The notes beneath the pieces were generated by a model that was not told the DNA's origin, searched no databases, and worked only from the letters and a program-made list of their open reading frames with translations. Below are positions 35,744-44,660 of a stretch of 64,000 nucleotides of DNA, piece after piece. Every line of letters starts with the position of its first letter. Positions within the stretch are counted from its first letter, which is position 1. Both the position numbers and the translations under genes were made by a program. The stretch comes from Leptospira montravelensis (GTDB taxonomy: Bacteria; Spirochaetota; Leptospiria; Leptospirales; Leptospiraceae): positions 744,001 to 808,000 of the forward strand of contig NZ_RQFO01000004.1 of assembly GCF_004770045.1 (NCBI RefSeq), given 5' to 3'.

Positions 35744-37066
35744 ATGGCTGAAACCTCTACACTAAACCAAAGACCCGCCTCCTCCATCAAACTCCTGGAA
35801 GAAATGGAAAGGTTGTACAAAGACCTACCGATGGAAGCCATTGTCAAACAAGACATCCTAAGGCAGGGCATTCACTTTTTACCGGAATCATTTTTAGTCA
35901 AAGACCCTTATAAATCCAAAGATTATTTTATCTTTTCCTTCGATCATATCCCGCTTGCCGACCTGAAAGACGGGGCAGACACCAAAGCTCCCGAAGAGAT
36001 TAAAATTTCTGGAGGTCACTTTGGCCTTTTAAAAACAGTGATCTCCACAAGAAACAACCCGAACTCACCTTACAAAATGAAATCGAAAGAAGGAATTCCT
36101 ACTTTGTTTTTAGAAGAAACAGAGATTGGGAGTGCTGAGTATCCTCCGATCCCATCTTGGTACAAACACAAAACCAAATCGGGAAAGTTACCCGGTGAAG
36201 TGGCACCTGTCATTGAATGGGGTTACCTTTTGTACCTCACAGTATTTCGAAACTGCCAATACTTTGGAAAAGACGAAGAATGTGCCTATTGTGATATCAA
36301 CCACAACTACCGCCAACAAAAAGGAGCAGGTCGACCTTATACAGGTGTGAAAGACGTAGAAGATATTTTAGAAGTTTTATCTTGGGTGGATGCCGAAGAC
36401 CAAATTGCCAAAGTGTATACCATTACCGGCGGATCAGTCCTTACCAACTTAAAGAAAAAATCCGAGGTAGATTTTTATCTCCAATATCCGGAAGCCATTG
36501 AAGCAAGATTTCCCAAACGTTGGATGGGAAAACTGGTAGCCCAAGCCTTTGAAAAGGAAGACTGTCAGAAGTTTAAAGATGCGGGGATCCAAATTTACCA
36601 CCCCAATTATGAAGTTTGGGACAAGGCGCTTTTTGAAAAGATCTGTCCTGGAAAATCTAGTTGGATTGGTTATGAAAATTGGATCCGTCGAGTAGTGGAT
36701 TCGGCAGAAGTCTTTGGTCCCGAGAATGTAATTCCTAACTTTGTAGGTGGGGTAGAACTTTCCGAACCTTGGGGATTTAAAACAGTCGCAGAAGCCATCA
36801 CTTCCACAAAACAAGGTTTAGATTTTTTTATGTCCAAAGGAATTGTTCCAAGATTCACCGCTTGGTGTCCCGAACCATATACCACTCTTGGCCAACAAGC
36901 AGGCCCACCACTGGTTTACTTTTGTGAATTGTTACGAGCATGGAAAGAAACCTTTGAACACTATGGTCTCCCTACTCCTCCCGGATACGGGGAACCTGGT
37001 CCCGGAAAAGCAGTATTTTCTGTTTCTGCTTTTATGGATGTGATAGGATATTCTGGACGAAATTAG
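35744..37066 (+). CDS. Radical-SAM protein with CX8CX2C cluster motif
   Basis: 440 residues. The likely [4Fe-4S] site is at 36254-36292: three Cys spaced CX8CX2C inside VFRNCQYFGKDEECAYCD, with an aromatic residue before the last Cys as in the standard CX3CX2C. KVYTITGGSVLT resembles the SAM 'GGE' strand, and AGIQIYHPNYE, NVIPNFVGGVEL fit the barrel. No auxiliary-cluster cysteine set is obvious. The first 140 residues are an unassigned extension. Substrate unknown. It stands alone. ATG 35744 is taken because it follows GAGGAAGGAAG, although 15 or more bases away; ATG 35672 is possible. Confidence 0.8.
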   Translation: MAETSTLNQRPASSIKLLEEMERLYKDLPMEAIVKQDILRQGIHFLPESFLVKDPYKSKDYFIFSFDHIPLADLKDGADTKAPEEIKISGGHFGLLKTVISTRNNPNSPYKMKSKEGIPTLFLEETEIGSAEYPPIPSWYKHKTKSGKLPGEVAPVIEWGYLLYLTVFRNCQYFGKDEECAYCDINHNYRQQKGAGRPYTGVKDVEDILEVLSWVDAEDQIAKVYTITGGSVLTNLKKKSEVDFYLQYPEAIEARFPKRWMGKLVAQAFEKEDCQKFKDAGIQIYHPNYEVWDKALFEKICPGKSSWIGYENWIRRVVDSAEVFGPENVIPNFVGGVELSEPWGFKTVAEAITSTKQGLDFFMSKGIVPRFTAWCPEPYTTLGQQAGPPLVYFCELLRAWKETFEHYGLPTPPGYGEPGPGKAVFSVSAFMDVIGYSGRN

Positions 37067-37102
37067 TTCTATCCTGTACAAAGAAAAAACTAAAATCCGT
37101 TT

Positions 37103-39178
37103 ATGCGAAAACTAATTCTACTAACGGGAGTTTTTTCTCTCCTGATTTTCCAACTTGCCTGTCAGAACCCTGAACAGGAAGAACCACACAGGTTCCGCCA
37201 AGGGGTTCTAGACTTAAAGGAAATTACCTTCAAAGAAGATACCATTGTAGACTTACAAGGGGAATGGGAATTGTATTATGGCGAGTTCCATTACCCACCG
37301 TTTCACGGAGAAAAACCGCTGACTGGGTATTTGGCAATTCCCAATTCTTGGCAAGATGAGGAATTTGGTGGGGAAGAACTTCCAAGAACAGGCCACGTCA
37401 CCTTACGCGCGTTCATCCATATTAGCAAACAAACCGTAGGACAAGAATTAAGAATTTATATCCCTGATGTTGCCACTTCCTATCGATTTTTTGCCAACGG
37501 GATTTTGATTGGTGGCCAAGGGAAACCAGGAATCAACCAATTTGACGATACCCCAAGGATTAAATCCAAATACTATACGCTCATTCCTGACAAAGAAGTC
37601 ATAGAACTTGTGTTTCATATCGCAAACTATGATAACAACTTCGGAGGATTTTGGGCCATTCCAAGCCTTGGAAATAAAAATGCTTTGGACCGGGAGAAGA
37701 TGCTCGCCAATGCACGGGAACTTTTTTTACTAGGTGCACTTGTTCTTATAGGTCTTTATCATTTTGGATTGTATTTTTACAAAAGAAAAGAATCTTCCAT
37801 TTTTTATTTTGCCGTCTTTTGTTTTTTACTAGGGATCCGGCTTGCCTTTACTGGCGAAAGGTATGTATTAGAACTCTTTCCTAATTTTCATTGGCCTACT
37901 GCGTTTCGGATCGAGTTTGCTTCTTTTTATTTTGCCGTACCAACCTTTTTACTGTTTATCTATTCCCTATTTCCGAAAGAATCCAATCCCAAATATGTAC
38001 GTTTTGTACTTATCGCAAGCATTGTATTTGCGTTAACATTGTTTTTACCAATATCCATATTTACGATTTTGTTGTATGGATTCCAAGTTTTGGCATTTTT
38101 CACTATTGGTTATGTCATTCATATCAACCTAAAAGCAGTATTTAACAAAAGGCCTAATTCCAAATTATTTTTTTTGGGACTTCTTATTTTAGCATTTTCC
38201 GTTACCTTTGATATTTTGCGTCACAGTGTGAATAACCGAGGGATCGGACTGACTCCTTATGCCTTACTTTGTTTTATTTTTATCCAATCTCTGATTCTTT
38301 CGAGTCGAATTGCCAATGCTTTTATTCGGGCCGAAGAACTAGCGGAAAGTTTAAAAATAAGTAACGAATCTTTACTGGCTGTCACAGAAAATTTGGAACA
38401 AATTGTTTCGGAGAGAACTTCACAATTAAACTCTTCCTTAAATCGAATCAAAAAAGACCTCTTACTCGCTAAAAAAATCCAACAAAAGATCCTACCGGAG
38501 GATGGAATCAAATTTGAACATTTGAAGATCCATCTTTATTTCCAACCGCAAGGGGAAGTGGGTGGAGATTTTTATGATATCTTTGAATTGGATAATGGTA
38601 CGGTTCGTTTTTTTGTCGCTGATGCTACTGGGCACGGAATCCAAGCGGCTTTGTACACAATGGCCATCAAATCTGAATACGAAGCCATCAAACGTTTTAT
38701 CACCAAAACAGATGATTTGATGAACCATCTCAACCAAAAGATTCAAAATAAATTCTCTGGTCTCAAAATTGTATTTTCTGGATTTTTATTAGATATCGAT
38801 ACCAAAACAAAGACCATCTACTATTCGTCAGCGGGTCACCCTAACCAGATTTTTCAATCCACAGGCGAACAAATCATTTTGAATCGAACCGGAAATATCA
38901 TTGGTCTAAAAAAAGACCAACCTTATACGCAAAAACAATTCCAAATGGCAAAGGGAGATCGAATTTTACTTTTTACCGACGGGATGTTGGAACAAAAAAA
39001 TGAATCAAGAGAAGAGTTTGGAATGGAACGAATCCAAAAGATTCTTGTGGATTATGCAGAGAAAGAATCGGAACGAGTGCTTGCGGAACTTGTCATCCAA
39101 CTTTTCCTCTTCCAAGGGAAAGAAGAACAAGAGGATGACCAAACGATGGTTCTTATCGAATGGGAAAAAACTCCGTAG
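37103..39178 (+). CDS. 7TM receptor-type SpoIIE/PP2C phosphatase
   Basis: 691 residues. A signal-like N-terminus is followed by a beta-rich extracytoplasmic domain (VDLQGEWELYYGEFHYPP, a 7TMR-DISM extracellular type), seven hydrophobic helices at about 205-395, a short coiled coil (LEQIVSERTSQLNSSLN), and a SpoIIE-like phosphatase with GEVGGDFYD and VADATGHGIQAALYTM. It probably senses an outside ligand and dephosphorylates an anti-sigma antagonist; no such partner is nearby. Cys in FQLACQ could be a lipid site, unusual for a 7TM protein. Confidence 0.92.
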   Translation: MRKLILLTGVFSLLIFQLACQNPEQEEPHRFRQGVLDLKEITFKEDTIVDLQGEWELYYGEFHYPPFHGEKPLTGYLAIPNSWQDEEFGGEELPRTGHVTLRAFIHISKQTVGQELRIYIPDVATSYRFFANGILIGGQGKPGINQFDDTPRIKSKYYTLIPDKEVIELVFHIANYDNNFGGFWAIPSLGNKNALDREKMLANARELFLLGALVLIGLYHFGLYFYKRKESSIFYFAVFCFLLGIRLAFTGERYVLELFPNFHWPTAFRIEFASFYFAVPTFLLFIYSLFPKESNPKYVRFVLIASIVFALTLFLPISIFTILLYGFQVLAFFTIGYVIHINLKAVFNKRPNSKLFFLGLLILAFSVTFDILRHSVNNRGIGLTPYALLCFIFIQSLILSSRIANAFIRAEELAESLKISNESLLAVTENLEQIVSERTSQLNSSLNRIKKDLLLAKKIQQKILPEDGIKFEHLKIHLYFQPQGEVGGDFYDIFELDNGTVRFFVADATGHGIQAALYTMAIKSEYEAIKRFITKTDDLMNHLNQKIQNKFSGLKIVFSGFLLDIDTKTKTIYYSSAGHPNQIFQSTGEQIILNRTGNIIGLKKDQPYTQKQFQMAKGDRILLFTDGMLEQKNESREEFGMERIQKILVDYAEKESERVLAELVIQLFLFQGKEEQEDDQTMVLIEWEKTP

Positions 39179-39198
39179 AATTTTCCCCCAAACTTTCT

Positions 39199-39624
39199 TT
39201 ATTTTTTTAAGAATAGATTGTCTACGCCGTTTTTTTCAAATTCCGTATCGTATTTTTCTGCTTCTTTGGCGACCTTGTTTTCATAATCTTCCGGGCTCAG
39301 CGCTTCCAAATCTTTTGCGGATACTTTTTGTTCCAAATCTCTTTGGGCAAGTTCAGTCGAAAGATCTGTCCAGAATATATCGTCGTTATAAGGTTCAATA
39401 TAAGACTCAAATACTTCTTGGAAGTATTCTTCTGAAATGGTATAAAGTCCGTTTTCTGAAACGATGGGACTTTCCTTTTCAGCAGAAAGTTTTTTTAATA
39501 AGGATTGGATGAACTCGTCCACAGAAGGATCAGTTTCTTCGTGAGGAGAATTACTCACCCATTCGAATACTGCAAGTGCATTCAAAAGGTGTTTTGTTTC
39601 TTGGGGATTTAGATCTAAATTCAT
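39199..39624 (-). CDS. Acidic protein of unknown function
   Basis: 141 residues, very acidic (many Glu/Asp), helical, no signal or membrane segment. It converges on the phosphatase gene 20 bases from its stop. No family recognised. Confidence 0.65.
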   Translation of the reverse strand: MNLDLNPQETKHLLNALAVFEWVSNSPHEETDPSVDEFIQSLLKKLSAEKESPIVSENGLYTISEEYFQEVFESYIEPYNDDIFWTDLSTELAQRDLEQKVSAKDLEALSPEDYENKVAKEAEKYDTEFEKNGVDNLFLKK

Positions 39625-39673
39625 GATTACCTACTTTGTTTCCATAGAAGCGCGAATCCTTCGTCTAGGCAAA

Positions 39674-39829
39674 TCAAAGAATGACAGTGGACCGGTTTTC
39701 CTTATAGTTTTGATAGATCTGGTCAACAAGAAGACGAAAGCTAGGATCCTCTTTCAGGACCTCTAGTTTTTCTTCTAAACTCAAAATGGAAAATTTTGGA
39801 TACAAAGCTTTTGTGACAGCAGGCTTCAT
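39674..39829 (-). CDS. Possible small protein (51 residues)
   Basis: An ATG at 39829 opens a frame to a TGA at 39674. The peptide is MKPAVTKALYPKFSILSL followed by EEKLEVLKEDPSFRLLVDQI and a basic end, with an ordinary amphipathic pattern. It fills most of the 39625-39884 gap between same-strand genes. There is no clear Shine-Dalgarno, so it is only possible. Confidence 0.35.
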   Translation of the reverse strand: MKPAVTKALYPKFSILSLEEKLEVLKEDPSFRLLVDQIYQNYKENRSTVIL

Positions 39830-39884
39830 ATCTAATAAGTAAACAAACGAATAGTAGTGTCAAGAAAAAATTACTAAACGTATG

Positions 39885-41078
39885 TCATGTATTTATGTCT
39901 CGATAGGCTTTTGTAATTCGTTTCACACCGAGTTCCAATTTTTCATTTTCTAAAAAACTAAAGTTCATTCGAAAAAAAGAAGAAGATCGGCATGTGGGTG
40001 AAAATTCGGTTCCAGGAACCATAGCCACTCCACTGGCAAGACAACGTTCCATAAGTTCTTTGGAAGATACTTTGGGATATTCTACCCAAAGAAACATCCC
40101 ACCTTCTGGAATCGAAAACCGAGCCTCTGGTAAATATTCTTTTAACAAAGAAACCAAGGTTTCCTTTTTTTCTGAATAAAAGTTTTGAATGGAATGAAGG
40201 TGACTCTTCCAATCCAGACTATTTAAAAGTTTGGAAACAACCACTTGTGAAAATTGATTGGAATTCAAATCGTTTCCTTGTTTGATTGCGGTAAAAAGAG
40301 AACGATAAACCTCTGGCACCACCGTCCAACCCAAACGAAATCCGGGAGATAATATTTTTGAAAAACTTCCAAGAACAAATGTTAGGTCAGTACGTTTTCG
40401 AAAAGAACTGACAGAAGGATAAACCATTCCACTAAAATCCAAATACCGATAAGCTTCGTCTTCAAGGAGAATGATTTCATTATCATCTAGAATTTTTGCG
40501 ATTTGTTTTCTTTTTTCCAATGACCAAGTATAGGTAGAAGGATTCTGGTAGGATGGGTTAATATAAAAAACATGGATTTTGTTTTGAGATATAATTTCTT
40601 CCAACAAATACAAATTGGGTCCATCGGGTTCGATGGGAACACTAAAAAAATTAGGATTGTATGGAGAAAATGCCTGCAATGCACCCAAATACACAGGGTC
40701 TTCCAACAATACATTGGTATCGGAATCCATAAACATTTTTCCTAAAATATCAAGCCCTTGTTGGGAACCGTGGGTGATGGTAATGGATTCGGGCGATGAC
40801 CAAGAAACATCAGTTAACCTATCTGAAATTTCTGTTCGTAGTGGGAGGTATCCTGAAGAATCACCATACTGAAAAGCAGTGGCAATATTTTCGTTAACCA
40901 CAGACTCCATCACTGTATTTAAAACCTCTTTCGGAAGTAAGTTGGGGTTAGGGAGTCCTCCCGCAAAAGATAGAATATCCGAATTTTCAACAGTCAGTTT
41001 TAAAATTTCCCGGATGACCGAAGTGCGAACAAAAGAAGTTCGTTTTGCTGAAAAAATACTTGGTTTTTCCGTTTTCAT
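39885..41078 (-). CDS. PLP-dependent aminotransferase (2-aminoadipate/aromatic type, class I)
   Basis: 397 residues. SFAGGLPNPNLLP is the substrate-end motif of LysN-type enzymes, ITHGSQQGLDILG the cofactor loop, and the lysine in LGSFSKILSPGFRLGW the Schiff-base residue; the arginine in FFRMNFS binds the carboxylate. Amino acid substrate unknown. It is divergent from a MocR-type regulator over 74 bases holding repeated motifs, so it is the likely target of that regulator. Confidence 0.9.
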   Translation of the reverse strand: MKTEKPSIFSAKRTSFVRTSVIREILKLTVENSDILSFAGGLPNPNLLPKEVLNTVMESVVNENIATAFQYGDSSGYLPLRTEISDRLTDVSWSSPESITITHGSQQGLDILGKMFMDSDTNVLLEDPVYLGALQAFSPYNPNFFSVPIEPDGPNLYLLEEIISQNKIHVFYINPSYQNPSTYTWSLEKRKQIAKILDDNEIILLEDEAYRYLDFSGMVYPSVSSFRKRTDLTFVLGSFSKILSPGFRLGWTVVPEVYRSLFTAIKQGNDLNSNQFSQVVVSKLLNSLDWKSHLHSIQNFYSEKKETLVSLLKEYLPEARFSIPEGGMFLWVEYPKVSSKELMERCLASGVAMVPGTEFSPTCRSSSFFRMNFSFLENEKLELGVKRITKAYRDINT

Positions 41079-41104
41079 AGTGTTAGAATAGCAAAATCAG
41101 AGAC

Positions 41105-41146
41105 AACTGTCCATATACAGTTATCTCAATCTATTCGTATACAGTT
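41105..41146. promoter_or_regulatory. Operator-like repeats between the aminotransferase and MocR genes
   Basis: ACAGTT occurs at 41117-41122 and 41141-41146 as direct repeats inside TATACAGTT, 24 bases apart, and inverted as AACTGT at 41105-41110. Direct repeats plus an inverted half-site are the known binding pattern of MocR regulators such as GabR and PdxR. Binding would control both divergent genes. Confidence 0.65.
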
Positions 41147-41152
41147 TACCCT

Positions 41153-42559
41153 ATGACAAAATACAAACAATTAGCGATAGACCTAAAAACCGAAATTAAG
41201 TCTGGATATTATTCTGAAGGTGAAAGAATTCCATCCCTTCGTGAAATCCAAAGTTTAAAATCATGTAGCCTGACTACTGCTAAAGAGGCTTACCGTATTT
41301 TGGAAGAAGAAGGTTATATCTTTGTTGTCCCTCAGTCGGGATACTTCGTACATCCCAATATCCGCACAGTCATCTCTGGACCACAGAATGAATTTTATCC
41401 AGCTGTGGAAGCGGATGATCGGATCCAACAAATTATGAGTATGGTTATGGACCCAAAACTCATCTCTTTTGGTGCAGCGATTCCTTCTGATATTTATTTG
41501 CCACTCGGAGCCCTAACCTCTTCTTTTAAAAAAGCCCTCAGGTATAAAGAAATTTTTTCTTATGGCGACTTACAAGGAAACCTGGGATTACGAGAATGGA
41601 TTAGCAAACGCACTTCCATCCAAGGATATAGAATAAACAACAACCAAATCCAAATCACAAGTGGATGTACAGAAGCCATTACCTTTTCTTTACTGTGCAC
41701 AACAGAACCAGGAGATACAGTGATTGTCCCTTCTCCTATTTATGTTGGATTATTTCAAATTTTTGAAACACTGAGGTTAAAAGTGGTAGAAATTCCTTAC
41801 CGAAAAGAGGAAGGGATCAATAGTGATGAATATGAAAAACTAATCAAACGCCACAAACCAAAAGTATTTTTATTCTCAGCTAACTTTAATAATCCGAATG
41901 GAATTCTTTTGAGTGATTTGACCAAACAAAACCTGGCTAAAATTTCTTATCTATATGGAATACATTTGGTAGAGGATGATATTTATGGAGATTTATATTT
42001 TTCGGGCACTAGACCGAAGCCTCTAGTGAGTTATTTTCCTTCTGAACCCAAAGGTCCTAAGTCATTTCTTTGTTCTTCGTTTTCTAAAACGATTGCACCG
42101 GGACTTCGGATGGGTTGGGTAGCTTCCAAATCAGGAATTCGAGAATTGAGTAAACAAACAAGGGCTTATAAAATTTCAGAAAACAATCCCACCCAAATGG
42201 CAGTCCTTCAATTTCTAAAACTACAAACCTACGAAAGACATCTCAAATTTTTACGGGCTGAATACAAAAAATTGACGGACGAGTATACAAAAATTTTAAC
42301 CTTCCATAGTGCCGAAACTTTAGAGATCCAAAAACCAGATGGAGGATTTGTGTTGTGGATCAAATCACCGTTAGATGGTGATAAACTATTAAACGAATCC
42401 AAAAAAATAGGAATGGCTATTGCTCCAGGATCTCTTTTTGGGCTTTCCAAACATTGGGATCATTATTTTCGCCTAAATGTCTCTGTTGGTGTTTCACCAA
42501 AAATTCGAGAAAAACTTATTTTATTTTCCAAGTTATTCTTAAAAAAACGAAAACCCTGA
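41153..42559 (+). CDS. MocR-type regulator: GntR winged helix fused to aminotransferase
   Basis: 468 residues. The N-terminal 70 form a GntR-type winged helix (YYSEGERIPSLREIQ, TTAKEAYRILEEEGYI). The rest is a class I aminotransferase fold with the PLP lysine in CSSFSKTIAPGLRMGW and a cofactor Asp/Tyr region (LVEDDIYGDLYF). MocR proteins sense an amino acid or PLP and regulate neighbours and themselves. The divergent aminotransferase and the repeats between them fit this. Whether the C-terminal half is an active enzyme is not known. Confidence 0.9.
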   Translation: MTKYKQLAIDLKTEIKSGYYSEGERIPSLREIQSLKSCSLTTAKEAYRILEEEGYIFVVPQSGYFVHPNIRTVISGPQNEFYPAVEADDRIQQIMSMVMDPKLISFGAAIPSDIYLPLGALTSSFKKALRYKEIFSYGDLQGNLGLREWISKRTSIQGYRINNNQIQITSGCTEAITFSLLCTTEPGDTVIVPSPIYVGLFQIFETLRLKVVEIPYRKEEGINSDEYEKLIKRHKPKVFLFSANFNNPNGILLSDLTKQNLAKISYLYGIHLVEDDIYGDLYFSGTRPKPLVSYFPSEPKGPKSFLCSSFSKTIAPGLRMGWVASKSGIRELSKQTRAYKISENNPTQMAVLQFLKLQTYERHLKFLRAEYKKLTDEYTKILTFHSAETLEIQKPDGGFVLWIKSPLDGDKLLNESKKIGMAIAPGSLFGLSKHWDHYFRLNVSVGVSPKIREKLILFSKLFLKKRKP

Positions 42560-42609
42560 TTTTAAAGTTTTTGGTTGCAAGAAGAAGAATCGAAAACAAG
42601 TTCTATTCT

Positions 42610-42867
42610 ATGTCAGAAAACACACGCAAGTATTTGGAAACTTCTCAAATCATTCCTTCGAAAGGGATGTCTTACACGATGTATGAAATTGAAGGCCAAG
42701 ATACCATTTTACGAATGCTCACCTTTATCCCGGACAATGACGAGATCCATATTTACCCCAAACCACCTGTAAAAAAACTCTATAAGCCAGAACTATGTAA
42801 AAAGGTAGAAGAGAATGAATTTTTGGGTCTTTGGACGATGGGAGAAGAAAGAAAGGTTGGAAATTAG
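42610..42867 (+). CDS. Small protein of unknown function
   Basis: 85 residues, soluble, with SYTMYEIEGQDTILRMLTF and a basic Pro-rich middle (YPKPPVKKLYKP). No family recognised. ATG 42610 is chosen since upstream in-frame codons lie within the MocR gene. It ends eight bases before the tRNA gene on the other strand. Confidence 0.6.
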   Translation: MSENTRKYLETSQIIPSKGMSYTMYEIEGQDTILRMLTFIPDNDEIHIYPKPPVKKLYKPELCKKVEENEFLGLWTMGEERKVGN

Positions 42868-42874
42868 GCAACCG

Positions 42875-42947
<73 letters not shown>

Positions 42948-43017
42948 TTCGGTTACGACCAAAGTATTTTTTCTGATCCCTCTGTCAACGAACCTTTATA
43001 TTTTTTGTAAGGACACT

Positions 43018-43956
43018 ATGAAAACCCATTGGAAACTATTTACCACCCTAATCCTTTTTTTATTCCTACAAATTCAATGTGCTGCAACCCTCCACAAAAC
43101 AGGAATTAGTTTAGAGCGCTTCAGGTCCGACCTGGAAACCAAATCCATTTTGGTTGATGGATTAGAATGGAAATATACAGAAAAAAAGGGAAAAACGGAA
43201 ACGATCCTCGCCATACATGGCTTTGGTGGAGATAAAGACCATTGGACCAGATTTTCTAGACACCTTTCAGAAGATTTCCATGTCATTGCCCCCGACCTTC
43301 CCGGTTTTGGAGAATCAGACAAACCAGAAGGACTCCACTACACCCAAGAAGCGCAAGCAGATAGACTTTCTCAATTCACAGAATCTTTAGGGTTAAAAGA
43401 ATTTCATATCATAGGTAATTCAATGGGTGGAGGGATTGCAGGCATCTTTGCAGCCAAATACCCAAAGAAGGTAAAATCTCTGATCCTCTTTGACAATGCG
43501 GGCATCAAAAGTCCAACTCCAAGCGAAATGCAAACCATTGAATTGTCTGGGAAACCAAGCCCCCTTTTAGTCACAAGTCCCGAAGATTTTGATAGGCTTC
43601 TTAGTTTTACTTTTGTCAAACCACCTTATCTTCCTGGTTTTTTGAAAACTTACTTTGCAAACAAATCCTTTGCGAACAGAGAATGGAATGCCTCCATCTT
43701 AAAACAAATCAGAAAAGAAGGTTATGTTTTAGAGAAAAAATTAACCGAGATCCAAGCACCCACTCTTGCCATCTGGGGAAAAGAAGACAAAGTCATTCAT
43801 TATACGGTAATGGATGTTTTAAAACAAAAATTAAAACCCCACTTAGAAACTGTTCTTTTAGAAAATATAGGACATGCTCCGATGATTGAAGACCCAAAAT
43901 TGTCCGCCAAACTCGTACAAGACTGGATTCTGAACTTGGATCGATCTAAAAAATAA
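43018..43956 (+). CDS. Alpha/beta-hydrolase lipoprotein
   Basis: 312 residues. Cys21 (FLQIQC) is a probable lipid site. The fold is a classic alpha/beta hydrolase: oxyanion HGFGGD, nucleophile elbow GNSMGGG, acid in IWGKEDKVI, and base histidine in NIGHAPM. An esterase, lipase or C-C hydrolase at the envelope is likely; no substrate is apparent. Transcribed alone after tRNA-Phe. Confidence 0.88.
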   Translation: MKTHWKLFTTLILFLFLQIQCAATLHKTGISLERFRSDLETKSILVDGLEWKYTEKKGKTETILAIHGFGGDKDHWTRFSRHLSEDFHVIAPDLPGFGESDKPEGLHYTQEAQADRLSQFTESLGLKEFHIIGNSMGGGIAGIFAAKYPKKVKSLILFDNAGIKSPTPSEMQTIELSGKPSPLLVTSPEDFDRLLSFTFVKPPYLPGFLKTYFANKSFANREWNASILKQIRKEGYVLEKKLTEIQAPTLAIWGKEDKVIHYTVMDVLKQKLKPHLETVLLENIGHAPMIEDPKLSAKLVQDWILNLDRSKK

Positions 43957-43962
43957 CTTACC

Positions 43963-43983
43963 AAATACTTTAGTATTTTTTTT
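43963..43983 (+). terminator. Weak terminator after the hydrolase gene
   Basis: AAATACT pairs with AGTATTT around a very short loop and runs directly into T residues to 43983. Confidence 0.5.
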
Positions 43984-44014
43984 CCAAATTAGGATAAAAA
44001 AATACTTGTACTTT

Positions 44015-44042
44015 CACGGGTTTTTTATGTTATAAACCCGTG
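44015..44042 (+). promoter_or_regulatory. Hairpin covering the coaE start codon
   Basis: CACGGGTTT (44015-44023) pairs perfectly with AAACCCGTG (44034-44042); the last GTG is the only plausible coaE start. A TATAAA sits in the loop side (44031-44036). It might block initiation, act as an operator, or mark the promoter core. Confidence 0.4.
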
Positions 44043-44660
44043 ACTCCAAAACATAACAACAAAACTCTAATTGGAATTACCGGATCCATTGGTTCTGGAA
44101 AATCCACTGTACTTGCTATGTTTGGTGAATTAGGCGCAGAAACCATTAGCTCTGATGCCATCGCACGTACTTTCACAGAACCGAATAGCCCTGTCATTAA
44201 GGAACTCGTTCAAATTTTCGGTGACGTTATCTTAGATACAAACGGGGCACCCATTCGCACCAAAATTGCAGAACTTGCCTTCTCCGACAAAACAAAGTTA
44301 AATGCATTAAACGAACTCATTCATCCCTTGGTCCGCAAATCCTTTTCAGAATTCCTTAATTCCAGAAAGGATGGAAGTATCATTGCCTGGGAAGTTCCCC
44401 TCTTATTCGAAACGGATGCTCATTCCATTTGTGATTTCACGGTGACTGTGGCTGTGAGTCCGGAAGTGGCATGGGAAAGGGTAAAAAGCCGCGGGGGAAT
44501 GGATTATGAAGATTTCCAAAAAAGAAATCTTTCTCAAATGGATTTAGAGAAAAAAAAGTCTCTCTCTGATTTTGTCGTAACTAACGATAATCAAAGGGAG
44601 AAACTAAAAGAACAAATTGTCATCATCGATTCAGAAATCAAAAAAAGGATTAAAAAATGA
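44040..44660 (+). CDS. coaE: Dephospho-CoA kinase
   Basis: CoaE phosphorylates dephospho-CoA in the last CoA step. 206 residues: P-loop GITGSIGSGKST, ISSDAIAR (acid metal site), HPLVRK, and EVPLLFE, all family motifs. It begins with GTG 44040 (MTPKHNNKTLIGITG); no ATG, TTG or Shine-Dalgarno is a better choice. Its stop overlaps the SPOR gene ATG. Confidence 0.93.
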   Translation: MTPKHNNKTLIGITGSIGSGKSTVLAMFGELGAETISSDAIARTFTEPNSPVIKELVQIFGDVILDTNGAPIRTKIAELAFSDKTKLNALNELIHPLVRKSFSEFLNSRKDGSIIAWEVPLLFETDAHSICDFTVTVAVSPEVAWERVKSRGGMDYEDFQKRNLSQMDLEKKKSLSDFVVTNDNQREKLKEQIVIIDSEIKKRIKK

